Below are positions 13,201-24,575 of a stretch of DNA of 64,000 bases, one piece after another; position 1 is the first letter of the stretch; each line of letters begins with the position of its first letter. The notes beneath the pieces were generated by a model, which saw only the letters and a list, made by a program, of their open reading frames with translations, made no database searches and was not told the DNA's origin. Source of the DNA: Styela clava (Eukaryota; Chordata; Ascidiacea; Stolidobranchia; Styelidae); contig NC_135261.1 of assembly GCF_964204865.1 (NCBI RefSeq), positions 13,640,001 to 13,704,000 on the forward strand. Direction: 5' to 3'. Both the position numbers and the translations under genes were made by a program.

Positions 13201-15876
13201 CAAATAACTGCAGATTGCCTAATTTTCGGACATTTTTTGAAAAATTGTTTAGGCTGGTTGCAAAGAAACCTATTGTTTTATATGAAGCCTATTTTGTTAT
13301 CATATATTTACAACCAAAGTTACCAATCTAGACAAGCCAAACACATTAATCAACTTTGCTGGTTGCCTTAGCTAGCCATAACACTAGTAAATTCAGTGAC
13401 GAAACTATCAAAAAAATTGGGTCATTTTTATAACGAAACAACACGGAAATGCAAATTTTTAGTTACCCGCCCTCAAATGCTACACGGGACACATATAATG
13501 AAATGAGGCCAATGTCGCCCGCGGGCCTGGGTTCGGACGACGCTGGTCTAATTTGCAGTAGGATAGTATATGGTGGAATAGTAGTAGACTAGTTGAATAG
13601 TAGCATACATTAGCTGATGATCAAATCCATGGAATGGCCTATTGTTTGTCACAAGACAACATATAGCTGTATAATTGCTGTTTGTTTTTGTATATTCCAA
13701 TAGCATAATGCGCACAGACAAAATTTTAACTATTGTCAAGCTATCTGACTGTCGCCCTCTTTTTTTACATGGTTCATCTGTCTCACTATCTTTCTTCCCG
13801 TCACTCGGGTAATAATGAATTTTTATTCTACTCATATTGCTAAAATTGTTTCATAATTTTTTTTATACTTTCGCATATGCGACACATATATACATGAAGT
13901 AGGTTCCATTACATTTGAACCCACGTACATTTGAACCCATGACAATTGCATCTGTATGCTATTGCACCTATGGAATTTTTTTTGTTTCACGGATAGTTAA
14001 ACCAATACTAACCCTAACCCATGGGTTTTAGCACCCGCATATAGATTGAACCCGTGGATATACGCATGGGTTCAAATGTACATGGGTTCAAATGTACGGT
14101 CACCCATAAAGTATACAGTGGAGAAAGAATTTTTTGGAAATGATGCAATGTATAAAATTAGTTTTGTCGTGTATACTAATAATCAGTATTATAAATTATC
14201 ATAAGAAATTATTTTATTTTGAAACTCTTTTCGTCAGACCTGATACTTCATGACAAATTCATTGCTGACGTGAAGAAAACAGGGAACGCCGAGGATTCTA
14301 ATGAAGGTGGTGTATAGTAACCAACATATTTTTTTTATTGAAATTGAGAAATGCACTATATAAATCAAGATGAACATGTCAGTGTCATTTTTTTGATTAA
14401 AAGTGGCCTACATTAGATAACACTGCAATTGTCTGAAATTGGTTGGTGAGCGAAGCCGTAGCTGTATTTGACGGCTAAATTCCTCAACACATTGTTCCTA
14501 AGAGGTTCATTGGGGCGACTGTTATTTACGTATAATTAGAAAGTTATTTTTTCATCTGTTTTTACTGGCTGTTTTATTCGTTTCTTTTGTAATAAATATG
14601 GTAAAACAACAAAAGTAAAAGTTAAAATTTGCCCAATCGATTCTTATTGTCAAGTCATTACGTGAACCACACTTTGACGGCGGGAAGTCCAGCTTCTCGA
14701 GGTACTTAACGCAGGCCGCCGCCGAGCCAGGTATATTCTTCGTTATTGGACACGATATGTACATTTTGTTAATATGTTGTTGGTTTTTGTTCTTGGCATT
14801 TTTTTTCTCATTGTTATGAAAAAAATCACCTTTCTCATCAACTACTGGACCGATGACTTCAAAATTTTCAATGGTCAAACATTGTATTTTCCATATTAGA
14901 TTATTCTTTTTATTTCTTTCAAAAAAATTTTGTGGCATCCATGGGATCCTTTTTTTTCACGTCACCAAAATTGAAAATTTCGCACCGTGTCGTGGTTCCG
15001 TGATCACTTCGCAGTAATCTGGCAGTCAGACTGTCTGTACTGTAAAAGATTTGATGCTACTTAATTTTGGCCGTTGTGTGCATATATTTGAGCATCGCTT
15101 TGTTGTTTTATTATTGTTGTTAAAAAATCGCTGTTCTCACCAACTACTAGACCAATTGCAAATACGGAAATATTGATAAAAAACAAGCCCTCGATTCAAA
15201 ACGTGGTGTTTTTAAAAAAGAAACTAAAACAAATGGATTTGAACTTAATTTAGAATTCAATTCATTCGTGGATATGGATCATGTCTTTTATTCATGCGAT
15301 GGAAAGGTGCTCATTCATGTTTGGTGCAGTGACAACGGTAAGGACTTTATATTATATAGATGTTCATAAAAGTATTCAGAAAATGGTAAACAAACTTAAA
15401 GAAACATGGCTCGTGTTTAAAATTCCCATTTTGTCTCTGTATTTTGCAATTAACTTGAATATGCCGAAAAATGATACTTTACAATTGTTCCGAAATAATC
15501 TCATAGAAAAATAAATGAAGACTGAGAAAACCTTTTTCACAAATAATAGCATGTTTTATACTTCACTCTGAGCGCCGCTAGGAAATCTCTAAATGCGTTG
15601 CATTCAGTAAATGAAGTAAATACAAGATTTGATAGTCCCAGACGATACGCTATTGTCTCTTTTAAATTACTGCATTGAATCACAATACAGCATATTTTGG
15701 CTAAATTTTCTTGCACATTGCTAGGAAGAGTGGTTCAAGTGTTCAAAGGGAGTGCAAAGTCGACTGCTGAAGATGCTCTCTATGTTCACAATACTTTTGC
15801 CAAGTGGAAGAATGGATGGGAAAATGTAGAGCTTTACCCTTCTACATGCTCGCTCCAGCCTGCCAGTAAATTTTGA
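10230..15876 (+). CDS. Secreted lipocalin-like family protein, copy A (209 aa)
   Basis: Six coding exons: 10230-10331, 11976-12106, 12731-12822, 14238-14306, 15254-15337, 15725-15876. All introns are GT-AG, phases 0-2-1-1-1, giving one open frame of 209 codons. Residues 1-19 form a signal peptide. Cysteines lie at 17, 21, 28, 55, 65, 146, 156 and 201. There is one N-glycosylation site (NFT, 73). Conserved blocks are MPDKLYQVF near the N-terminus, DGVFQKKDTGTYKIIISEE (87-105), DHVFYSCDG and IHVWC in exon 5, and AKWKNGWEN before the final Cys. Size, secretion, six exons, an early tryptophan near 32 and a late cysteine resemble lipocalins such as orosomucoid, but I see no decisive GxW motif, so this is inference. 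The biological role is unknown. Two transposons sit in intron 3. AATAAA occurs about 130 bp after the stop. Confidence 0.85.
11651..11780. mobile_element. Possible hAT end fragment in intron 1 of copy A
   Basis: CAGGGTGGTCCAAGGTTGCG at 11651 resembles the 5' end of the hAT element at 12,849. The equivalent intron of copy B lacks it. No matching 3' end or clear target duplication was found, so this may be a truncated insertion. Confidence 0.3.
12849..13545. mobile_element. Non-autonomous hAT element (697 bp) in copy A intron 3
   Basis: The ends are CAGGGTGGTGCAAGG and the imperfect complement GGGTTCGGACGACGCTG. The flanking 8-mers are GTCTAGTT (12841-12848) and GTCTAATT (13546-13553), a target duplication with one mismatch. 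The same point in copy B (about 46,468-46,480) reads GATTGTCTATTTC without the element, a natural empty site. No transposase frame is visible inside. Confidence 0.8.
13905..14100. mobile_element. Palindromic MITE in copy A intron 3
   Basis: TACATTTGAACCCACGTACATTTGAACCCATG at one end is mirrored by its complement at about 14,066-14,097, leaving an AT-rich middle. Copy B intron 3 lacks the block. The target duplication is unclear, so the exact ends are uncertain. Confidence 0.65.
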
Positions 15877-16025
15877 ATACTGAGTTAGATTTTATGTGAT
15901 GCTAAATTATTAATAATTGCCAATTATTATAAATTATTGTTAAACACCAATGCTTTTGTTTCATACAAAAATAAGATATAAATAATAGGATTTTGTGCAT
16001 TTAATAAAAGGTTATTGCTTTTAGA

Positions 16026-16064
<39 letters not shown>

Positions 16065-16330
16065 TGTTAAAAAAATACATTTATCCACCATTGAGTGAAT
16101 GTTTAATCTGAATACTGAGTTAGCTTTTATGTGATGCTAAATTAAGAATGAAACCAGCATGCCAGTAAATTTTAAAAAAGAGCAAGCAACATTATCAATG
16201 TCAACTATTATTAAACACCTATGTTTTTGTTTCACATAAAAAGAAAATATAAATAATGAAGATTTTGTACATTTAAATAATGAGATATTGTTTTCGATCC
16301 CCATATACGGTGCTAACAACAATATATTCA
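15877..16330. repeat. Tandemly duplicated 3' flank of copy A, with TA microsatellite
   Basis: About 220 bp after the stop, beginning GAATACTGAGTTAG, is repeated from about 16,109. A pure TA run (about 16,026-16,060) lies between the two halves. The 3' flank of copy B contains one such unit. Confidence 0.65.
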
Positions 16331-18560
16331 TCCATCATGTTTTTTTTTAAATTGTTTCTAGACTATGGAGTCAGACTTAAGTGTACGTTTTTTGTATATG
16401 CATTGCGTTGATAGCAGTGAAAAAATATATTTCGTTCCGCTAACGCCGCAGCACATTTAATGGGTACCATGGTTCAAAATGTGGTTTGCGTTGGCACCGT
16501 TGAGGAATAAACTTGTTAATAGCTACTAAAAGCCAATCTGCAATCTCTGAAGCGCAGGACAACCGGGTAGCAAAAATATGGCATAGTCCGTGGCATATCA
16601 CGAATGGGTTCTCTGAATGAGTCCCAGTCATCTTTCTCATAATTATGAGATGTCCGGTGGAAAGATGACCTGTGATAAGGAACGGATTTTGTTATTAACT
16701 GAAGTTGCAACAAAACGTGGTACGAAGTATCGAAAAGGGGTTGAGCAGAAATTGGGGAAACAATAGCTGAATCATGCACAAATGGAGAATTGAAGGCGAT
16801 GAGTTATCCGGATATCGAGTTAGAAATGTGAAAATTTGGGAAGGGATTGTGAAACAGAGAAATTATTCAATCTTTTACACTACCGTTGCCGTAGTTTATG
16901 AAAAATCTTCCGACTTTCGCTAACACGGAATCCGCTGACAAGCGGTCGCCAAACCGTTCCATGTAATTTTGATGACGTCATCACACAAAATGTTAGAATG
17001 AAAACGAATCCATGAAGTCCACAGATATTTTTGGACAGAGAGTGGACCTATGGATCGTTTCTGGACATGGGGTTGTATGGATCTTTTGGTTATTATATTG
17101 TTGTTGTTCTTTATCATGTTATTTTTCTTCCTATAGTTATGAAAAAATCGCTTTTCTCTCTAATTACAGAACCAATTACTTTGAAATTTGAAGTTGTTAA
17201 AGATGTATTTTTCGCTTGAAGGCTATTAGTTTTATTTATTTTGAATATTTCTGTGAGATCTATGGCATTCCTTTTTTGTGTGCAATGACGTCAGCAAAAT
17301 GTGCGCACCTTGTGGCGGTTCCGCGAACGCATATCAGCGGATCTCGTGCTCAGCGAACGACGGCGGATCTCGTGCTTAGCGAAGTGGCCAGTTTTTTATG
17401 GGGAACGGTAGACTGTGAGACCAGATTTGGTAATACAGAAGTGGTATTTCAATTCATGGTGAAACTGAATCAAGAAGAATCATCATCAAATGCTATGAAT
17501 GTCCGCGTACCGTTACTTCGGGGCAGGTACTGGTAAGCTACCGCATAGCCTATGCTTTTGGGAAGTTTTTTATGGGGAATGGTAGACTGTGATACCTGAT
17601 CCGGTAATACATTGGTAAGTCGGATCCCTTGGTATTTCAATTCACATTGAAATTGAATTATTAAGAATGGATCATCGTCTAGCTCTTTTGTTTACCTTTA
17701 TTTCTTATTACCGTTTTTTCTTCTTGTTATGAAAAAATGTTTTTTTCTTATTACCTACAGGTTTCCTTCGAAATTTTTTCGACGGAAAAAATGTTTTATC
17801 ATGGAAAAAGAGTCATGGGGTCACAAAACATTATTTAATGTCTCCAGAAATGATGTGATTGTATTTTCCATGAGCATTATCATTCTTGATAGGTATTCCG
17901 CAGTACTACAACTACTGTAGTTGGCCTATAACTGCTTAAAAGTCTGAAATGCAGTAGATGAATTGATGAAATCATAGCTGTTAGTCGCTTTGGGTACACA
18001 TTTTCAACTTTTAGTCATGGTGTAATAGTGTTTTCCCCCAATGTTTGTCCTACGTTTCAGTACAATGAATTCACTGTTCCCAAAACATAATAGTCACAAG
18101 CAGGCTATTCCGAACACTGTGCAAATTTTGGATATTTTCGAACAAAATTTTCAGTTTAGTTTGTCAAGCAAGCCTTCATAAAAGCTCGCACTCTTTATAA
18201 ATATAGTCGGGCATTTCAATGTGATGGAAAGAAAAAGTATTTTTAAATTGAAATTAATATCATTATGCAAATATAAAACTAGGTATTGTTAAGTATATTG
18301 CTGGAGAATGCATACATCACGATTTGCGACTCGTCTTTTCAGACTTCAGAGTGACCGAAAACCTCTTACAAGCAGTGCAATTTTCGCACGGATAATTTTG
18401 TTGAAATCTCCGATTGCTTTCGTAAACGCAACGTAGCTGTTTAGGCTAAATACATCTTTATGTCGGCAGGATATATTTACGCCAGGTTTCCCAATTTAGA
18501 AGTCTTCGGTGACGAAGCGCTAAAGACATTAAAAAAGAGGGAATACGCAACCCATATTTC
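16330..18560. other. Repeat-derived spacer without genes
   Basis: No exon structure is seen. A segment beginning GTTTTTTATGGGGAA near 17,391 recurs about 165 bp further on (17,561). The block 14,550-15,050 in copy A intron 4 resembles 16,900-17,340, suggesting a dispersed element. 17,940-18,330 resembles 40,050-40,270. None has ends I can define. Confidence 0.45.
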
Positions 18561-19059
18561 CGATTTCCAACGGAGGAGGTATCCTAAGACTGAAAACGGT
18601 TTACGGAAACTAACAAAAAACAACAACATAAATTTTGATTCTGGAGCCCCACGGCAGTACTTTTATGCCAGATTTTAAGATTTTTTTCGGTAGACCTGAA
18701 GACATCTAGCGGCACACCAGTGTACTTCATAGTTGGGAGACTAACGTTCTATATATACTGATCTCAGATGATTTCGCTGTGCATAAATATTGTTTTCAAT
18801 ATTGGAAATGAAGCTTTTTTAGAAATAAAGATTTTGAACCCAAAGTGGTCTGGTGGATCATCTGTGAAGTTTCAAATTGCCTTAATTAAACTTTTACAAA
18901 ATTTGCCTCCTAAATTCAACTTTCCATGTAGCTGCCTAGCCTTTCAGAATATGGATTTCAATCTTATATAGCATCTGATACAGTCATACTCTCGTATTCG
19001 GATAAAACGATCTATTTAGGATGGGTAAATATAGAATTGTTATAATAACGGTTTGCTAT

Positions 19060-19152
19060 TGTGAGCATGTTGAATGGTTAAGTATTGTGAACATAAAGTG
19101 CATCTTCAGCAGTTGAATTTAAACTCTGTGGGAACACTTGAACCGCACTTCC
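19060..19152 (-). pseudogene. Relic of exon 6 of the secreted family (right arm)
   Basis: The acceptor GACAG and the KSTAEDA-coding region (with changes) are recognisable on the minus strand. The same internal deletion as at 3446-3545 removes the WKNGWEN-coding part. No exon 5 is found nearby. Confidence 0.6.
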
Positions 19153-19928
19153 TGTCGCGATGTAAGAATCAATTCCTGTGACACTATCTTTCATGCGTTG
19201 TATGTCAAAATCGGAAGTGACGACAATGACGAGGACTAGAAAATATCAAATATTGTTTTTTGTTAACTTTTTAATATTTTTAGATGTGATTGGGGTGAAG
19301 TTATAACCCATGTACTAATCTGTTTTAATGAGCTCTAGTTTGTAATTTTAGATCGACAACAAAAATGACGCCGTGATGGTGAAGTGATAAGCATAAATAT
19401 ATGCCTGAGACCAGCAGCAAATGGTTACCAACAGATATTTTTTTAGCAAAATCATAGACCGGGAAAATACGATTCTATTGAAAGTACTGGACGTATCATG
19501 ATGATTAATTATTTGCAAAGGGGCCACGTTTTCAGCTACATTTAGTTTACCAAGATGTAACTAATTAAAAACAATTTACCTAAAAACAGTTGCATCATTG
19601 CATGTTATGTGGAAGGGTATGGAAATATTAAATTAATCATTAGATTCCAAGTTTTCTCAAGTATATGAATAGTAGATTTGTTAGTGAAAATTAATTTCCA
19701 GAAATATCTCCGTGGACAAAATACCTTCTATAATGACGTCGTCGTAATTAATATAGCCACAGCTTAGGGTGGAACTTGATTATTTTTTAACATACTATAC
19801 AAATAAACGTATAAACACTATATCCTCAGAACGATTTGAAGCGTTTTCATTCGAGAAGGAGAGACCGCTTGAACAGACGTAAATGTTCTGAATATCGTCT
19901 TTCAGCAAATCAGCGTTGCGATCGCTCC

Positions 19929-20028
19929 ATGATGTTCCTCCTTCTTGCAATTGTTTCTGCCCTCGCTGTGACAAAATGTGCATGTACTTGTAAACTGCCG
20001 GAGATAACATGTGAAAGCATGGGAACAA
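19929..20028 (+). pseudogene. Secreted family, copy E: exon 1 with 2-bp deletion
   Basis: Signal peptide and start match copies A, B and D (MMFLLLAIVSALAVTKC), with TATAAA at 19810-19815 upstream. Two bases are missing relative to the others just after the codons for EITCE, so the exon is 100 instead of 102 bp and would join exon 2 in the wrong phase. Intron 1 is recognisable to about 21,335, then breaks off, and exons 2-6 are absent. Two independent defects make it a dead fragment. A short first-exon peptide could still be made if transcribed, but nothing supports that. Confidence 0.75.
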
Positions 20029-21344
20029 GTGAGTAATTTATAGTAATTTAAAAACAAACGTAAATTAAAGTTAGTGCGGGCATATAAATCCAAGATTCCA
20101 GTCGTGTTTATACACCGAAAGTATTGATAATAATGTGATGAATGACCTTTATGACTGGGGATAAAACTAGCATGAAGGTAATTACTGCTTCGGTGCATAT
20201 TTCATCACCGATGAAAGAATATAATCTATAAGTATGAGGGAAAAATAGATAATTTGATATATACATGCATGTTGGAAAAAACTCATATGCCTGATCTGAT
20301 GCCATTTGCAACATGATATGCAAACACAGCCAATTTATATGCATATATATATAAAGCTAATGAAATGCATATATTGGCAATCGTATATAAATAAATAGCC
20401 AACTCATTACTCAAGTTGTAGGCTACGTATACTTATTCCATGAAATCATGTACATGCATGTACAACATTTACATGTGTTTTTTATCAGAGATATTGATTA
20501 AGATTCATATGTTCCAAAAAATTAAACACCTTATAGCAAAACATAATCATGTTACTTCTATTCTCGACAAATCCTCGAAACGATTTTTTAAAATAATATG
20601 ACAAGCAACTTGACACTAGTGCAAAATAGATATATTAAATAGGTGTTGCTCAAGATCTTCAACGTTCATTGTGTTTTGGCAATACCAGTGGACAGTGATA
20701 TTTTGCCTGAAACTTAGAAAACTCCATAAGTTACCTCATCATCTACGTCCGACCCGGTCCGCATATGGTTCGAAAAAGCTTTCAATGCGGTTTACACAAT
20801 AAGATCTTGTGCGCTCGAAAAAAAAATAAGGATGGAAGCGCATGCGATTATAACAGCATTTTCCTACGTAACCGCAATGACCGAAAAATGATTAATTGAG
20901 AAAAATGGATAATTTGTCATTTTAGTAAAGGTTGATGCTCAAAAAATAAAGGTCAGGTCAGAGTGATTACCCTGATACTGATAGAAAGTACCGGTCATTA
21001 GTTGAGTTTTCTTTAGAACTGCATTCAGAGGTAAGTTGCTCATTCAGCTACCTGAGCAATACATTTTATATATCTACCCGCCAAACTCGAGGCTACGGAT
21101 ATCAAATTGTGTAGTCTTCTAGTCCAACGATGTCGAGAATTATAATGAGAAGTACAGAATGTTCCTATCCCGTCAAACTCAAATCCGGGAATGTTATAAG
21201 TTGTAGTATATATACTAGCAGTAGGAGAAATTCCCCATTGTAAAAGTATTAGAGATTGCTACGGTACGTACTCAAACGTTCATGCACCGTTACCCCTAAA
21301 CAGCACTCCTACACATTGTCATCTCCCATCGCCAATAATCAAGA

Positions 21345-24300
21345 AAACTTTAACTTTGATGAATAATTTAATGGTCCCATACTCTTCCACATAACATGCA
21401 ATAGTGCACCTCTTTTGGGTGAATGGTTTTTAATTCGTTATATCTTGGTAAACTAAATGTAGCTGGAAACGTGGTTTACTGTAAAAAAAAAAAACGAAAC
21501 TAATCATGGTGATACGTCCAGTGCATTCAATAAAATAGTCTGTTCCTAGTCTATAATTTTGCTAAAAAAAATCTCTGGTGGTAACCATTTGCTGCCGGTG
21601 CCAAGCGTTAGGTATGCTTTTATCACTTCACCACCATATCGTCATTTTTGTTTCCCTGACTTGTTCTTGTTTGCACGCTCCATTATGTCGTTTAAAAATG
21701 TTGCGATTTGGTAGAGATTTACGCCATAGGCTACCTACAGTTTCAGAGTAATACAGAAATCTGGGAATGGTTTTCTTGTTTATTATTGAAAACAAAAATA
21801 TCAACAATTCAATTTCCTAAAATATGAGATCACTTGGTACGTTTGCCATAATATAAGATGATTGAGAAATTTAGGAATGCTCTTTTTGTATTCGCCTGTA
21901 CATCTTTGACTTCTATAACAACGCCAAACGAAGCCAGATACGGAATTATAACATCAAACTTGTGCCGGGCGGATTCAAATTTTTTGTCTCCGTCTATGCG
22001 TGACGCGTGATTAGGATTGCTTTCCGACGCATTTTTTATGATAACAAAAAAAAATCCAAATCCATAAAGCACGTATTTACTTTTTAAGAAGATTTTTCTT
22101 ATATATATATATATTGTGTGTGTATTTTCATGTCATTGAATCCTCAACAAAATTAAGAATACGATGTTGGCGTTGTATGAAATGATCTGTTTTTAAATAA
22201 AAATGGTTCGAACCTAATTCAAAATTTATTGACTTATTGATTTATTATTTATTTATTGACTATTTATTCTGTTTAACTTGAAACCTAAATCTATACAATT
22301 AACACTGAACAAAATAGTATAAAATTGCTGCATTGTAATTCGGAGATATAACTTTTTTTTCACTATCATATTTTCTTGCTGGCAAATTCTCGATATTTGT
22401 GAAGCAGTAAATTGTAGAGTAAATCCAAAAATTGGTCTGCATAAACAACTATTAGATTCAATAATAAATTTTACTTCCTGCAGGATAAGATCAGTTTAAA
22501 GATCGAAAATAAATTGAAGGTAGTCTATATGTTGTCGAGCATTTCATGTCGAAAAATATTATTTAGTATTAAAATATTATAACGATATGTAATATTAATA
22601 TGGGATTCTCCAAAATGCTTATTGTTCAGTGATTTTCAGAATGAGTGTAAGTAAAGGTTTGAGATGATTCAAGTATTTTATTAATTAATGTCTTTGCAGA
22701 TTTGGTTACTACATTCATATCGCTAGGTGAACTTTGTTGAAATTTGATTCAAATATAATAATATAACTCTTACTCTGACCATGATATGGCATACTTTACA
22801 ATAACTAACCGTTATTGTAATATCGTTATGGTTATTTTTCAGATGCTAATGACTTGTCTACTTTTATTTCATTTTTGTCAGCTCTATTTAGGGTTTATAG
22901 TCTTACCCATAAACAAAAATCAAAAACGAAAATGCAAATTTTGGTTTAAAACAACAAATGAATGAATTTTAGTGATTTGGCACCGGGTTAAAAAGACCAA
23001 CCCTAAGTGATAAAATGAAAATAAAACATAGGTATACATTGTTCTACTCTGCAGCATATTTATTTTGATGGCCATAATCGTCTTCGTTTGAAGTAAGATA
23101 CTACAAATTGAAACTTACTATAGTACTTACTTTAACGACGCTCCAGGCGGTAGTTCTGCGTTGGTAATCAGATCGAGTTACATTTTGTTGAGTAATTTGA
23201 ATCTGGAATGTAATTTATTATGCTTAATGAGACTTATGAATTATGAATGTTCATTATGTCTATTATCTCAATTCAGGCGTCGAGTGTTAGAAGTGATATA
23301 CGAAGTGAATCTTAGAAGTGATATACGACAAAAAATGGGAATTTTACTGATAGTTTTTAAAATTTATAAAGAAATAGTGAGCAAGCCATAAACAAAGTAT
23401 GTATTAGAGATTTTACAGATGTTAATATAGTTTGGTATGATCAATTGAATATTAACTATAAAGCACCTAAGATTTTCAAAACCGTTACAAAATTTTATTT
23501 TTCTTCGACAACATCGACCGTGTCTGTGACGTAATACTTGTGATTGAATATCGATACTTAATGCGAACTGTTCGAAAGACATTTTCTTTCAATAATTTAA
23601 CACTCTTTCAATGTAAAAATTTAAACATAGTCAAATTAGAATCAAAAATTCAAATGAGTCGCATAATTCACTGCATAATCGTGCCATGTGGGGTAATTAT
23701 CCGGATTGAAAAAGAAGAAGGTAACCATCATATGAGATTTTAATTGTGGAATAAACCTTCAAAATTGAAAAGCTGTAATAATATACCGTTAGATTTCATA
23801 TAAACTTGTGATAAATTACAAACAAGGCTACATATGAAGGTCTCTAACGTTATGCAAACTTGACGGAGAAAAAATTCACAATTCGGAACGTTTCGATCAT
23901 TGCAATAGGTTGAACAGTTACGTAAAGGGAGTTTTAAAGAACAGATATTTTTTCAAAACGGTCCCATCAAAATGGTGAGAAACATCTTCAGTATACTGTT
24001 GAGAGCATAACGCGAAGGTGTATTTTCAGATAGATAGATAGAGAAAATTTCAAAAGTAGACCAACTTGCTATCGAAGAGCGTGGAATCTTCAGATGTATC
24101 ATCAATGTGTGAAAATTGTTGGTAGATGTTTGGTGTTCTGAACTATAAAATATTTTACCATAAAAGATTGATACATTGAATTGTATTGAATAACATAACA
24201 TTTAGTTCTTGATAAAAAAATTTATTTCTTATATATCACACACGCAAAAAGTTCAATGTATTACTTTCTATTCTTTTTACTTTATTTTTTTTAAATAAAA

Positions 24301-24570
24301 TCTCTTTTTCGTAACTTTCCACCTTCAGTCCTGCAAATACTTATTTTACGAATTTTTGTATAGGATTTTAGGAGTGTTTTTTTGTAGCAGTAGTAACTGT
24401 CACGAACTGTTTAATATTGAAGTATTCTAGCTTGTGCACTAAAGAAATAACAATCAGATCTGCATATACTAATTTTTTCACGGGGTCTGCTTACAGGTTT
24501 AATGTTGCATATATTGCTCCATTAAGTGCTAATTTATTCTTATCGTGGTTTAGTTAAATCAAATATAAGG
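21345..24570. other. Gene-free stretch, partly inverted repeat
   Basis: 21,345-21,650 is an inverted copy of about 19,375-19,640, so copy E is bracketed by inverted repeats. The remainder holds only AT-rich sequence and short unsupported ORFs. A short TA run lies near 22,101-22,114. Confidence 0.45.
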
Positions 24571-24575
24571 TTGAA

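Larger units (their letters stand above)
18595..21335. repeat. Right arm of the ~3 kb inverted duplication
   Basis: This is the reverse-complement partner of about 1,140-4,210. It contains, in order, the distal spacer, a relic exon 6 on the minus strand, a promoter, exon 1 of copy E and the start of its intron 1. It stops abruptly at about 21,335, where sequence matching its own left side begins in inverted orientation. Confidence 0.65.

Noticed and set aside
14552..14938. 128-aa minus-strand ORF in copy A intron 4
   Set aside because: Lysine/asparagine-rich, as expected from AT-rich DNA; it lies in a repeat that recurs near 16.9-17.3 kb without an open frame.
21830..22072. 80-aa minus-strand ORF with protein-like composition
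   Set aside because: No recognisable domain, no supporting splice signals and no neighbour in the same frame.
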